Shown one piece after another: positions 44,569 to 52,862 of a DNA stretch of 64,000 nucleotides. Source of the DNA: Alsobacter soli (GTDB lineage: Bacteria; Pseudomonadota; Alphaproteobacteria; Rhizobiales; Beijerinckiaceae); assembly GCF_003004785.1 (NCBI RefSeq), contig NZ_PVZS01000007.1, forward strand, positions 62,001 to 126,000, written 5' to 3'. Position 1 is the stretch's first letter. Each line of letters begins with the position of its first letter. Made by a program: the position numbers and the translations under genes. The notes below the pieces were generated by a model. It had not been told where the DNA came from. It made no database searches and was given only the letters and a program-made list of their open reading frames with translations.

Positions 44569-44898
44569 ATGGCTCAACATCGCGCCGCGCCCGGCGAAGT
44601 CATTGACCTGAGCCCGCTCGGCGCCTCACTGCCTGCCGCCCGGACCACCGCGTTGGTGAAGACGGACGCCTTCGAGGCCGTGCGCCTCGTCATGAAGGCC
44701 GATTCCGACATCGCCAGTCATCAGGTGGCCGGGCCCATCACCCTGCACTGCCTTGAGGGACGGGTGGTCTTGAGAACCACGGAGGGCGCGGTCGAACTGG
44801 GCTCGGGCGGATGGATTTACCTGCAGGGCGGCGCGCCGCACGGGCTCCATGCGATCGAGGACTCGTCCTTGCTGCTGACGATCATGTTCGGGCGATGA
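44569..44898 (+). CDS. Small cupin protein
   Basis: 109 residues of single cupin fold: ITLHCLEGRVVLRTTEGAVELGSGGWIYLQGGAPHGLHAIEDSSLLL. Metal ligands are incomplete in motif 1 (no HxH), with one His in APHGLHA. It starts 14 bases after the nirK remnant with AGAAGGAG before the ATG, so it was probably cotranscribed with the intact nitrite reductase. Function unknown. Confidence 0.75.
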   Translation: MAQHRAAPGEVIDLSPLGASLPAARTTALVKTDAFEAVRLVMKADSDIASHQVAGPITLHCLEGRVVLRTTEGAVELGSGGWIYLQGGAPHGLHAIEDSSLLLTIMFGR

Positions 44899-44954
44899 CA
44901 GACCAGCGGCGCCAGGAGCTCGTCTGCGACGCGGCTGGCCAGGCGCCCGCTCCC

Positions 44955-45926
44955 CTAGCGCGAGAGCGTCCTGGCGCATCCCGCCGCCCTGGCGGCTTCA
45001 TACGCCGCTCCGGCCACGGCCAAGTCGGCGGCGCCAAGTCCGCGAAATACGAAGATGGCCCGCTGCCTCCCATCGCTGCGGCCAGGCTTCGCGCCGCCGC
45101 AGAGTTCCGAGAGATCGGCATGGTAACTGCCTGAAGGCCCGAAGTCCGTGGACAGGGGCGCACTCTTGGCCGCCTGCTCATGGCTGTCCGTCACCACCAG
45201 ATCGAGTTCGCGAAGGCCCTCGGGCGCCCAGGAGCGGGCGATGTCAACGGCGGACACGAAGGCTCCGGGCCGGAGCCAGCGCGGGTCCAGGAAAGGTTCG
45301 AGTCCGGCCGTCATTGGCACCGTCGTGACCACCACGTCGCTGTGGGCGACGACCTCGCGGGGATCGTCGAGGACCTCCACCCCCCAACCGTCCGCACGCG
45401 CCCTTTGGGCGAGGCTTTCGGCCGAGGCCCGCGTGCGGCTGAAGGCCCGGATGGTACGGAGGCCGGGCAACACCTCCCGGAGCGCCGATAGGTGAGTCCG
45501 CGCCTGAAGTCCGCATCCGATCAGGCCGAGCGTGGCGCTGTCCGGCGCGGCAAGATAGTGCGCAGCCGCCGCCGACATCGCCGCCGTCCGCAGCCCTGTG
45601 ATGACGTTGCCATCCATCAGGGCGAGCAGGCGCCCTGTCTCGAAGTCGTTCAGCGCGATGACGGCGTCGACGCCCGGCGCGTCCGATCCTGGCGCCACGG
45701 GCGCCACGCCCAGCCACTTGCAGGCAGCGAAGCCGGCGCGCTCCCAGGCCGCCGCGAGCGACTGGAACGAATGTCCTGGCCCGATATCCAGAACCTGCTT
45801 GGCGGGCGCAACCACCTCGCCCGCGTGGATGGCCCGAAAGACTTCCACCACCCGCCGCCGAACCGCGCCGGCCTCCATCCCTAGGTCGTCGATGTCACGC
45901 GCCGAGAGGTAAAGCACGTCCGTCAT
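44955..45926 (-). CDS. Ornithine cyclodeaminase/mu-crystallin family protein
   Basis: 323 residues. It has the substrate Lys region KWLGVAPV and the NAD-binding region TLGLIGCGLQARTHLSAL (near 135), followed by RAFSRTRASAESLA and DIARSW. The family covers ornithine cyclodeaminase, ketimine/imine reductases and opine-type dehydrogenases. It is 39 bases downstream of the amine oxidase-like gene on the same strand, so an oxidase-made imine is a reasonable substrate. Exact activity is unknown. Confidence 0.82.
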   Translation of the reverse strand: MTDVLYLSARDIDDLGMEAGAVRRRVVEVFRAIHAGEVVAPAKQVLDIGPGHSFQSLAAAWERAGFAACKWLGVAPVAPGSDAPGVDAVIALNDFETGRLLALMDGNVITGLRTAAMSAAAAHYLAAPDSATLGLIGCGLQARTHLSALREVLPGLRTIRAFSRTRASAESLAQRARADGWGVEVLDDPREVVAHSDVVVTTVPMTAGLEPFLDPRWLRPGAFVSAVDIARSWAPEGLRELDLVVTDSHEQAAKSAPLSTDFGPSGSYHADLSELCGGAKPGRSDGRQRAIFVFRGLGAADLAVAGAAYEAARAAGCARTLSR

Positions 45927-45965
45927 GGCCGAGTTACCGAAACCGAGCGGACACGACGCAGAAAC

Positions 45966-47135
45966 TCATGCCGTCTTTCTCTCGTCGAACTCGCGCCTGA
46001 ACTTCTCGCTCACGGCGACCCCGCTTCTGAAGCGCCCGATCCCGAACGGCTCGAGCGGAGTTTCGGTCCCGCCGTCCAGGATCATCTCGCTGAGGCAGAG
46101 GCCGACACCGGGCCCGATCTGGAAGCCGTGACCGCAGAAACCGAAGGCGTGCCACAGCCCCGGCGTGGTCTCGCTCGCGCCGATCACCGGCACCATGTCC
46201 GGAAGGTAGCCCTCCGTTCCCGACCAGACTCGGATGACGCTGCAGGAGCGAAGCACCGGCGCCAGCTCGGCGAGGCGCTTCATGGCGGCCAGGGTCTTCT
46301 GCGGCGGCACGGGCACGCGCTGGGAGGCAGGATCGGCTGCGGTCCGAGGATAACCTGCCAGGATGAGGTTGCCCCGCCTTGTCTGGCGAACGATCACCGA
46401 GCCATCGATGGTCTGCACCGACGGGCTCATGAAGTACGGGAACGGCTCCGTCACGAACTGGGGCGGGCCGGCCGCAAACAGCGGAGCCGTCTCGCCGAAC
46501 TGTTCGGCGATCTCGACCGCCCAGGCTCCAGCGGCGTTGACGACGTTGGCGCAATGGATCCGCAGGTCGGGGTCGGCCCGCAGTTCGAATCCGGATCCGG
46601 ACTTGCGGACCTCGCTCACCCGAATGTTCTCGAAAACAGACGCGCCAGCGTCGCGGGCCGCACGCGCTACGGCGGGAGTGACCAGCCGCGGGTTGGCCGT
46701 GGCGTCGCGAGCCGAGAACGTGGCTGCCGTGACCTTGTCGGCCAGCCACGGGTAGCGGTGCTTCAGGTCCTCTCGCCCGAGCCTTTCGATGGAGAGGCCG
46801 TACGACTCGGAGACCTTGGCGTAGCCCTCCAGCTTCTCGGCCTCGCCCTCGTCGAAGGCGCAGTAGAGGTGACCTGTTCGCTCGTACTCGCAGGCGCTGC
46901 CCACGAAGTCCTGGAGCTGTTCCCAGATCGCCTGGGAGCGCAACGACAGCGGGTACTGGCCGGGAAAGCGGCCCTGCAGCCTAAGATTGCCGAAATTGGT
47001 CCCGCTCGACTGGGCGCCTACGGATCCCTTCTCAAGGATTGCGACCCGCGCCCCGCGGCGCGCCAGGAACAGGGCCGTCCAGCACCCCACCAGTCCGCCG
47101 CCGATGACCGCGGTGTCGAACGTGGCGACCGTCAT
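45966..47135 (-). CDS. FAD-dependent oxidoreductase (DAO family)
   Basis: 389 residues. The N-terminal FAD motif is TAVIGGGLVGCWTALFLARRG, and GTNFGNLR aligns with the flavin-attachment region of the sarcosine/D-amino-acid oxidase group. The C-terminal FCGHGFQIGPGVG closes the FAD site. It oxidises a secondary amine or D-amino acid. The ATG at 47135 (MTVATFDT) is preferred over one nine bases upstream. It is cotranscribed with the ornithine cyclodeaminase-like gene. Confidence 0.83.
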   Translation of the reverse strand: MTVATFDTAVIGGGLVGCWTALFLARRGARVAILEKGSVGAQSSGTNFGNLRLQGRFPGQYPLSLRSQAIWEQLQDFVGSACEYERTGHLYCAFDEGEAEKLEGYAKVSESYGLSIERLGREDLKHRYPWLADKVTAATFSARDATANPRLVTPAVARAARDAGASVFENIRVSEVRKSGSGFELRADPDLRIHCANVVNAAGAWAVEIAEQFGETAPLFAAGPPQFVTEPFPYFMSPSVQTIDGSVIVRQTRRGNLILAGYPRTAADPASQRVPVPPQKTLAAMKRLAELAPVLRSCSVIRVWSGTEGYLPDMVPVIGASETTPGLWHAFGFCGHGFQIGPGVGLCLSEMILDGGTETPLEPFGIGRFRSGVAVSEKFRREFDERKTA

Positions 47136-47183
47136 GCGACGCACTCCTCTCCCGGATGCCGGGCCTGATCGGAGCAGAGCATT

Positions 47184-48011
47184 TCAACCCTGCGACATGG
47201 CGTGGGCGGTCGCCACGACGATGGGCGCAAAGCGGGGCGCGATCTCGTCGCGCGCGTACCGCATGCAGGAGACGGCGACGTTGACCGCCGCCTGCGGCCG
47301 GCCCTTCGCGTCGAGGATCGCGGCCGCGACCGAAGCGTCGCCGATGTAGAACTCCTCGAACGCGGTCGCGTAGCCCTGCTTGGCTGCGAGGCGGATCTTC
47401 GCGATCAGGTCGTCGCGCTTCCACGTGGTGTGGGGCGTGTGGGCCGCCAGGTTCGACCGATCCAGGATCGCGATCGCCTCCTGCTCCGGCAGGCGCGACA
47501 ACAAGGCGATGCCCGGCGCCGTGCAGTAGGCGGGCATGCGCGTGCCCACGATGACGTCCGTGTTCAGCATGTGGCGGCTGACGAACCTCGACACGAAGAT
47601 GATGTCCGTGTCGTCCAGCTGCGTGAGGTTGACCGTCTCCTCGGTCTCCTTGCTGAGATGGAGCAGGTACGGCATCGCCAGTTGGACGAGCCTCTGGCCG
47701 CTCAGGAAGTTGTACCCCAGGTCGAGGGTCCGGGCGGTCAGTTCGAACCGCTTCGTGGCCGGATCTTTCTTCAGCAGCCCGATTTTGACGAGCGTATGGG
47801 TGAAGCGCTGGCAGGAGCTCACATCCATCCCGCTGAGCTGCGCCACCTGGGACAGGCTCAGGGTGTCGTGCCCCTTTCCGAAGACCGACAGGACCCGGAA
47901 GGCCTTCTCCACGGACGTGACCATGAGCGGATCGGCGCGCCGCGCTTCTTCCTCGCCCGCGGCCGACCTGGTCAGCTTTGCTCCACCGGAACGCGACACA
48001 TCCGCCTCCAC
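47184..48011 (-). CDS. IclR-family transcriptional regulator
   Basis: About 275 residues. The winged HTH is SLSQVAQLSGMDVSSCQRFTHTLVKIGLLKK, after the typical SVEKAFRVLSVF. The C-terminal effector domain has TGIALL-like APGIALLSRLPEQE and ends in VAVSCMRYARDEIAP. The GTG at 48011 is proposed; an ATG near residue 26 is an alternative. It is divergent from the hydratase operon. The near-perfect dyad at 48064-48082 is a likely operator, placing this protein in control of both divergent units. Confidence 0.85.
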   Translation of the reverse strand: MEADVSRSGGAKLTRSAAGEEEARRADPLMVTSVEKAFRVLSVFGKGHDTLSLSQVAQLSGMDVSSCQRFTHTLVKIGLLKKDPATKRFELTARTLDLGYNFLSGQRLVQLAMPYLLHLSKETEETVNLTQLDDTDIIFVSRFVSRHMLNTDVIVGTRMPAYCTAPGIALLSRLPEQEAIAILDRSNLAAHTPHTTWKRDDLIAKIRLAAKQGYATAFEEFYIGDASVAAAILDAKGRPQAAVNVAVSCMRYARDEIAPRFAPIVVATAHAMSQG

Positions 48012-48063
48012 ACGCAAATCGAGAATTCCATTGACACGAACGCCGGTCAACAGTTCAATATTA

Positions 48064-48082
48064 TTTATCGCATTGCAATAAA
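48064..48082. promoter_or_regulatory. Putative IclR operator
   Basis: TTTATCGCATTGCAATAAA pairs at 8 of 9 symmetric positions except two mismatch pairs around the centre. It lies in the only AT-rich stretch of the divergent promoter, 16 bp before the hydratase GTG. Confidence 0.55.
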
Positions 48083-48098
48083 ACAGGGAGATGCGCCG

Positions 48099-48872
48099 GT
48101 GGGACAGTTCATTCTGCGTGAGGTTCGCGGCAAAGTCGGCGTCATCACCCTGAATCGCCCAGAGGTCTTGAACGCCTGGCACGGCCCCATGCGCGCGGAG
48201 TTGATCGAGGCCTTCAGCGAAATGGAGGCGAACGAGGCCGTCCGCGCCGTGATCCTCACCGGCGCCGGCGAGCGGGCGTTCGGAGCGGGCCAGGATCTCA
48301 ACGAGACCAAGCAATTCGATCCCGACCGCGCCGAACTATGGATCGGCGAATGGGAGGCGCTCTATGACCGCATGCGCAGCCTCTCCAAGCCGATCGTGGC
48401 GGCGCTGAACGGCGTCGCGGCCGGCTCCGCCTTCCAGGTCTCGCTCCTGTGCGACTTCCGTATCGGCCATCCAGGAGTCACCATGGGGCAGCCGGAGATC
48501 AACTCCGGCATCGCGAGCACGACTGGCCCCTGGATCATGCGGGAAATCATCGGACTCGCCCGGACGATCGACCTGACGCTCAGCGGCCGCATGATGGATG
48601 CGGACGAATGTTACCGCATCGGCGTGATCAACCGCATCGTCCCCCAATCCGAGGTCATGGCCGAGTCGCTGAAGCTCGCTGGCGAGCTCGCCGAGAAGCC
48701 TCCTGTCGCCATGCGGCTGAACCGGGCGCGGTTCCGGGAGGTGACCGAGCCAGGGTTCCGCGACTGCCTCGCCGCCGGCGCCCGCAACCAGCGGATCGCC
48801 TATGAGACCGGCGAGCCGGCGCGCATGATGGAGCAGTTCCTGGCCACGCGCGCCGCACGGAAGAAATCCTGA
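48099..48872 (+). CDS. Enoyl-CoA hydratase/isomerase family protein
   Basis: 257 residues. Oxyanion segments are FGAGQDLNE and GVAAGSAFQVSLLCDFR. The first catalytic Glu of typical crotonases is Gln here (SAFQVSLL), while the second is present (MGQPEINSG), as in several CaiD- or isomerase-like members. The start is GTG with CAGGGAG upstream; the open frame before it is non-coding promoter. It is the first gene of a seven-gene unit that includes an acyl-CoA ligase, its likely partner. Confidence 0.83.
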   Translation: MGQFILREVRGKVGVITLNRPEVLNAWHGPMRAELIEAFSEMEANEAVRAVILTGAGERAFGAGQDLNETKQFDPDRAELWIGEWEALYDRMRSLSKPIVAALNGVAAGSAFQVSLLCDFRIGHPGVTMGQPEINSGIASTTGPWIMREIIGLARTIDLTLSGRMMDADECYRIGVINRIVPQSEVMAESLKLAGELAEKPPVAMRLNRARFREVTEPGFRDCLAAGARNQRIAYETGEPARMMEQFLATRAARKKS

Positions 48873-48918
48873 ACCGCGCAGAGAAGCGGATCGAACCGGG
48901 AGAGGGAGAGGGAACGCC

Positions 48919-49983
48919 ATGAGCAAGACAACGCTGGAGACGACTCGTCGCGGTCTGCTGACCGCCGCCGGCGGCCTCGCGGCTGCGATCGCCGCGCCTG
49001 GCCTGATTGGCCGCGCCGCCGCCGCCACCCAGATCACTGTCGCGGATCCGGGCGGCCCCTTCGGCCCCGCCTTCCGCAAGGCTTTCTACGATCCCTTCGA
49101 GAAGGCGACCGGGAACAAGGTCGTCAACGTCGCCCGCGAGGCCGAGCCGACCGCGCAGTTCAAGGCCATGGTGGAGACCAAGTCCTACATTTGGGATGTC
49201 TGCACCCTGACCCTGTCAGCCCGCGACATCCTGGCGAAGCAGGGGCTTCTGGAGCCGATCGGCTTCGGCCGGAATGAAGCGCCCAAGCTCATGCCGGAGG
49301 CGATCTCCGAGAACTGGATGGGCACGGACGTCTATTCCACGGTCTTCGCCTACCGGACCGACCGGGTGAAGACGCCCCTGAACAGCTGGGCCGACTTCTT
49401 CGACGTGGAGAAGTTCCCCGGCCGCCGCTCAATGCGCAAGAACCCGATCGACTCCCTCGAGCAGGCGCTGCTGGCCGACGGGGTGCCGCTGGACAAGCTC
49501 TACCCCCTGGACGTGGAGCGGGCCTTCAAGAAGCTCAACGCCATCAAGCCGCACATCGCGGTCTGGTGGACGGGCGGCGCCCAGACCACCCAGCTGCTCC
49601 AGAGCGGCGAAGTCGACATCATCACCGGCTGGAACGCGCGTTTCCAGGCGGCGATCGACGGCGGCACGCCGGCCAAGATCGTCTGGAACCAGGGGCTCTA
49701 CTCCATCGAGGGCTGGTCCATCCCGAAGGGGTGCCCCCGCGCCGACGTGGCCCGGGCCTTCATCAAGTTCTGCAGCGATCCCGAGCGACAGGCCGCGATC
49801 ACCGAAGGGCTCGCCTACGGGCCGACGAACCTCGACGCCTACAAGACGATCCCTGCGAAGCGGGCCGAAGACCTTCCGACCTCGCCGAACAATCTCAAGA
49901 AGATGGCCATCGCCGACGAGAACTGGTGGAGCGCCAACCGAGCGGCGGTCACCGAGCGCTTCAACAGCTGGATCCTGTCGTAA
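48919..49983 (+). CDS. Extracellular solute-binding protein (PotD/spermidine-putrescine type)
   Basis: 354 residues. The twin-arginine-like signal TTRRGLLTAAGGLAAAIAAPG (residues 8-28) suggests Tat export. The type II binding fold follows ITVADPGGPFGPAFRKAFYDPFEK, with WADFFDVEKFPGRR and EVDIITGWNARFQAAID typical of the polyamine/opine SBP_bac_8 class. It is followed by its ATPase and permease. The ligand is unknown; amine oxidases at both ends of the locus favour an amine or quaternary ammonium acid. Confidence 0.85.
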   Translation: MSKTTLETTRRGLLTAAGGLAAAIAAPGLIGRAAAATQITVADPGGPFGPAFRKAFYDPFEKATGNKVVNVAREAEPTAQFKAMVETKSYIWDVCTLTLSARDILAKQGLLEPIGFGRNEAPKLMPEAISENWMGTDVYSTVFAYRTDRVKTPLNSWADFFDVEKFPGRRSMRKNPIDSLEQALLADGVPLDKLYPLDVERAFKKLNAIKPHIAVWWTGGAQTTQLLQSGEVDIITGWNARFQAAIDGGTPAKIVWNQGLYSIEGWSIPKGCPRADVARAFIKFCSDPERQAAITEGLAYGPTNLDAYKTIPAKRAEDLPTSPNNLKKMAIADENWWSANRAAVTERFNSWILS

Positions 49984-50022
49984 GGTGGAGGCTTCGGTGG
50001 CGAACCACCGAGAGAGTGCGGC

Positions 50023-51075
50023 ATGACGCCATCGAAGCTTTACGTAGACGGCCTGTGCAAGAAGTACGGGCAGGTCACGGCCCTCGAACCAACGCAGCTC
50101 GAGGTGGCCCAGGGGGAGTTCCTGACGCTCCTGGGTCCGTCCGGGTCGGGCAAGACCACCCTCCTCCAGCTCATCTGCGGGCTGGTGGAGGCGACCTCCG
50201 GCCGCATCCTCATCGACGGGCAGGACCAGTCCGACGTCCCGGTGTATCGTCGGGACATCGGGCTCGTGTTCCAGCACTACGCCCTGTTTCCGCACCTGAC
50301 CGTCGCGGAGAACATCGGCTTCCCGCTGAGGATGCGCGGGCGTCCGAGCGCCGAGATCAAGACCCGGGTGGCGGCAGCTCTCGACATGGTCCATCTCGGG
50401 CACCTTGCGGGTCGATTCCCGCGCGAGCTGTCCGGCGGCCAGCAGCAGCGGGTCGCGCTGGCGCGCTGCTTCGTCTACCAGCCCTCGATCATCCTGATGG
50501 ACGAGCCGCTCGGGGCGCTGGACAAGAAGCTGCGCGACCACATGCAGATCGAGATCAAGCGCCTGCATCGCGACAGCGGCGCCACGATCGTCTACGTGAC
50601 GCATGATCAGGACGAGGCGCTCGCGCTGTCCGACCGCATCTGCCTGATGAACCACGCACGCATCGAACAGCTCGGGACGCCGCAGGACATCTACCGCAAG
50701 CCCCGCACGGCCTTCGCGGCGGACTTCATCGGGATCTCCAACATCTTCCGGGGAACGTTCCGGACAGAGGGCGAGCGCATCTGCCTGGAGACTCCGCAGG
50801 GGGTATTCCGTCTTCCCTCCGAATGCGCCCCGACTGGCGATGGCGGTGGACTCGTGGTGCGGCCCGAGCAACTGCAGTTGGGCGGCCGCCCCGAAAACGC
50901 CCTCGCCGGCCTGGTGCGGGAAACCGTCTACGCAGGGTCGGAGACCCGCATCATCGTCCGCAGCGCCGGAGACCAGGACGTCACGCTCCGCCTCCCGTCC
51001 CACCAGCGGGCGCCCGCGATGGGCGAGACCGTCACGATCGGGTGGGACAGCAACGCCGCGGTCCTCGTCCCATGA
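50023..51075 (+). CDS. Pot-type ABC transporter ATP-binding protein
   Basis: 350 residues. Walker A is GPSGSGKTT, the Q-loop region FQHYALFPHLTV, the signature LSGGQQQRVALARC, Walker B IILMDEPLGALD and the H-loop VTHDQDEAL. A C-terminal TOBE-like regulatory domain spans about 260-350. Its stop overlaps the permease ATG (ATGA). Confidence 0.9.
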   Translation: MTPSKLYVDGLCKKYGQVTALEPTQLEVAQGEFLTLLGPSGSGKTTLLQLICGLVEATSGRILIDGQDQSDVPVYRRDIGLVFQHYALFPHLTVAENIGFPLRMRGRPSAEIKTRVAAALDMVHLGHLAGRFPRELSGGQQQRVALARCFVYQPSIILMDEPLGALDKKLRDHMQIEIKRLHRDSGATIVYVTHDQDEALALSDRICLMNHARIEQLGTPQDIYRKPRTAFAADFIGISNIFRGTFRTEGERICLETPQGVFRLPSECAPTGDGGGLVVRPEQLQLGGRPENALAGLVRETVYAGSETRIIVRSAGDQDVTLRLPSHQRAPAMGETVTIGWDSNAAVLVP

Positions 51076-52844
51076 GTGTGGCGTCATCGTCGTCCACGGA
51101 AGGCGCTGCGCCACTGGCGCCCCGCAGCGCCCGCGTCCGGCTCACCGCCACGTGGCTGGTTGCGCCCGGGCTCGCCTTCCTGGCGGTGTTCTTTCTGTAC
51201 CCGGTTGCGAGCCTGCTCTTCCTGTCTGTGACGGACCCGGAAGGCGGCGGCTGGAGCCTGCGCTCCTTCGCCCGCATCGCCAGCACGGACGTGTATCTCC
51301 GGGTTCTGGGCATCACCTTCAGGGTCGCAGGCAGCACCGCCGTGCTCTCGCTCCTGATCGGCTACCCCCTCGCCTACTGGATCGCATCGCTGTCCGAAGC
51401 CGTGCGGAACCGCGCGCTGCTGTTCGTGGTCGTGCCCTTCTGGACGAGCTATCTCGTCAAGACCTTCGCCTGGATGCTGATCCTGGGCCGCAACGGCGTC
51501 ATCAACAAACTGCTGATGGGCGCACACGTCGTGGACGGGCCCCTGCCGCTGCTGCAGAACGAATTCGGCGTCATGGTCGGCATGGTTCACAGCATGGTCC
51601 CGCTCGCGGTGATCACCATGCTGCCCGTGCTGACGAGCATCGACAGGCGGCTCGTGTCCGCGGCCCAGACCTTGGGGGCAAGCCCCTCCCACGCCTTCTG
51701 GATGGTCTACTTCAAGCTGTCCCTGCCCGGAGTCACGGCCGCCGGCCTGCTGGTCTTCATCTCGTCCCTGGGCTTCTTCATCGTGCCGGCCTTCCTGGGC
51801 GGGCCGCAGCAGACCATGCTCGCCCAGCTGATCATCACCCAGATCTCCGAGCTGCTGAACTGGTCCTTCGCCGGCGCCCTCGCCGTGATGATGCTGGCCA
51901 CCGCGCTCGCGGCCTTCTGGATTTATGATCGCGTCTTCGGCATGTCCTCGATCTCGGGCGGCGCGTCCGTGGAGACCGACGGCAAGCTGCGACGGGTCGG
52001 GATCGAGGCGCTCGCGCTGCTCGCGAGCGCTTCGGAAGCCTTGGCTGCAGGCGCCCGCGCGGTTCTGGGACGACGGGTCACGGCGGGGCTCCTGCCCGCT
52101 GCATCCTGGCTCATCATCGCTTTCTTGGTGCTGCCGACGCTCCTGGTCATCCCGATCGGCTTCACCAGCTCGGAGTTTCTGTCCTTCCCGCCGCCGGGCT
52201 ATTCCGTCCGCTGGTTCGACACGTACTTCTCGTCGCCCCTGTGGATCGCGGCCACGCTACGCTCCTTCGGCGTCGCCTTCGCGACCGCCCTGGTCTCCAC
52301 GGTGATCGGCGCAGCCGCGGCGATTGCTCTTGCGGGATCGCGAACCCGCTTCGGCGGCGCTATCTTCGCCTTCTTCCTGGCGCCCATGATCGTGCCCCGC
52401 GTAGTGATCGCGGTCGGCATGTTCTACCTGTTCGCCCGGCTGGGGCTGGTGGCCACCAACACAGGCCTCGTCATCGGCCATTCGGTGCTCGCCCTGCCCT
52501 TCACGGTCGTCACCGTCACCGCCATTCTGAAGACCTATGACCCCCGCCTCGACCAGGCGGCCGCGACGCTCGGCGCCAATCGCGCGCGCACGCTCGCCTA
52601 TGTCACGGTCCCGATCATCCGGGGCGGCCTGGTCGCAGCCTTCCTGTTTGCGTTCATCACGTCCTTCGACGAACTCACCATCGCCATCTTCATCAGCGGC
52701 GGCATCGCCACGACCCTGCCGAAACAAATGTGGGACGACATGATCCTACAGCTCAATCCGACGCTTGCGGCCGTTTCGACGGTCGTCTTCGTGGTGGTCA
52801 CCGCCCTGCTGCTGGTCGCCCAGCGGCTGCGACGGACGGCGTAG
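51072..52844 (+). CDS. Fused Pot-type ABC permease (two permease domains in one chain)
   Basis: 590 residues, twice the usual length. The N-terminal half (about 25-300) is PotB-like, with the EAA-type loop RRLVSAAQTLGASPSHAFW. The C-terminal half (about 335-590) is PotC-like, with its own loop PRLDQAAATLGANRARTLAY. The two normally separate permeases are thus one polypeptide with about 12 membrane helices. The ATG overlaps the ATPase stop; the longer open frame upstream is antisense-like noise over the ATPase gene. Confidence 0.87.
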   Translation: MSVASSSSTEGAAPLAPRSARVRLTATWLVAPGLAFLAVFFLYPVASLLFLSVTDPEGGGWSLRSFARIASTDVYLRVLGITFRVAGSTAVLSLLIGYPLAYWIASLSEAVRNRALLFVVVPFWTSYLVKTFAWMLILGRNGVINKLLMGAHVVDGPLPLLQNEFGVMVGMVHSMVPLAVITMLPVLTSIDRRLVSAAQTLGASPSHAFWMVYFKLSLPGVTAAGLLVFISSLGFFIVPAFLGGPQQTMLAQLIITQISELLNWSFAGALAVMMLATALAAFWIYDRVFGMSSISGGASVETDGKLRRVGIEALALLASASEALAAGARAVLGRRVTAGLLPAASWLIIAFLVLPTLLVIPIGFTSSEFLSFPPPGYSVRWFDTYFSSPLWIAATLRSFGVAFATALVSTVIGAAAAIALAGSRTRFGGAIFAFFLAPMIVPRVVIAVGMFYLFARLGLVATNTGLVIGHSVLALPFTVVTVTAILKTYDPRLDQAAATLGANRARTLAYVTVPIIRGGLVAAFLFAFITSFDELTIAIFISGGIATTLPKQMWDDMILQLNPTLAAVSTVVFVVVTALLLVAQRLRRTA

Positions 52845-52862
52845 GCACTAAAGGATAACGGC

